Assembly (NCBI GenBank): GCA_937877455.1 | Contig: CALFIU010000192.1 | Coordinates: 1-50,137, forward strand | Length of the DNA stretch: 50,137 bases | Source: an uncultured Bacteroidales bacterium | GTDB lineage: Bacteria; Bacteroidota; Bacteroidia; Bacteroidales; UBA3824 | Direction of reading: 5' to 3' | Shown: positions 50,040 to 50,137 of the stretch, in pieces | Position numbering within the stretch: position 1 is the first letter of the stretch | Layout: each line of letters begins with the position of its first letter | Notes under the pieces: model-generated | The model's database searches: none | What the model was told of the DNA's origin: nothing | Seen by the model: the letters and a program-made list of their open reading frames with translations, nothing else | Translations under genes and position numbers: made by a program

Positions 50040-50137
50040 ATATTAAAATAAATGCAAAAACTTCGAAAAATTTTCTAAAGGAGAGTTCTAAAAATTAGAT
50101 TTTTCAAGGCGTATGAAATCGAAAAAGCGCAGTTTAC
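50040..50137 (+). other. Terminal tail: start of the next gene or edge of a repeat
   Basis: The tail holds a perfect small dyad TCTAA-AAA-TTAGA at 50087-50099, a purine-rich AAAGGAGAG at 50077-50085, and a possible ATG at 50113 that would read MKSKKRSL before the window ends. After mreD one expects the mrdA gene, whose product often has a basic N-terminus. Nothing more can be said from 98 bases. Confidence 0.3.

Overview
The window reads as a piece of a low-GC, probably anaerobic Bacteroidota chromosome (most likely Bacteroidales). Support comes from the gliding-type genes gldE and gldD, a protein with a type IX secretion (T9SS) C-terminal sorting domain, FHS-family and SpoT-type proteins typical of the phylum, a class III (oxygen-sensitive) ribonucleotide reductase, promoters of the TTTG / TAnnTTTG type, and the near absence of Shine-Dalgarno sequences. 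No rRNA, tRNA, CRISPR array, transposase or phage gene was seen. The gene content is largely housekeeping and metabolic; the less ordinary parts are in the cell-envelope genes between 35 and 42.5 kb.

Layout. 0-3.3 kb, minus strand: glycogen branching enzyme with a Lys-rich N-terminal tail, and an inner-membrane-anchored OmpA/MotB-like protein. 3.4-7.5 kb, plus: TPR protein, RmlD-type reductase and aldose 1-epimerase in one run closed by a hairpin. 7.6-13.6 kb, plus: hybrid histidine kinase with a degenerate receiver, M18 aminopeptidase, thiE, and a PLP-dependent alpha-oxoamine synthase that probably makes a lipid base. 13.7-14.5 kb, minus: argB. 14.6-17.9 kb, plus: a tightly packed operon gldE-gldD-phosphopantetheinyl transferase-GGGP synthase. 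18-21.3 kb, minus: secreted GH51 arabinofuranosidase and a beta-lactamase-fold hydrolase. 21.5-25.8 kb, plus: tsaD, a voltage-gated potassium channel and a RelA/SpoT protein whose hydrolase site looks broken. 25.8-31.5 kb, minus: a five-cysteine Crp/Fnr regulator, then rpsA-STAS-rnz-guaA. 31.7-35.3 kb, minus: FHS sugar permease-thiL-thiD-small lipoprotein. 35.4-40.5 kb, minus: a 1229-residue YDG/MBG-repeat T9SS cargo protein, translationally coupled to an outer-membrane OmpA-family protein whose gene carries a G9 homopolymer. 40.7-42.5 kb, minus: MBOAT acyltransferase with an unusual membrane insertion. 42.6-45.5 kb, minus: nrdD-nrdG. 46-50 kb, plus: purH-mreB-mreC-mreD. The last ~100 bases may be the start of the next gene or the edge of a dispersed repeat.

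How the genes fit together. Anaerobic life is served by NrdDG and possibly by the Fnr-type regulator. Envelope building is represented by MreBCD, the oxoamine synthase, the GGGP synthase, the MBOAT enzyme, two OmpA proteins and the T9SS cargo. Carbohydrate use and storage are represented by GH51, the fucose-type permease, the mutarotase and GlgB. Thiamine genes are split between two loci (thiE, and thiL-thiD). Names rest on reading motifs by eye; no database search was possible. The strongest leads are the G-tract in the OmpA gene, the T9SS/OmpA pair, the split MBOAT core, and the degenerate RSH and receiver domains.
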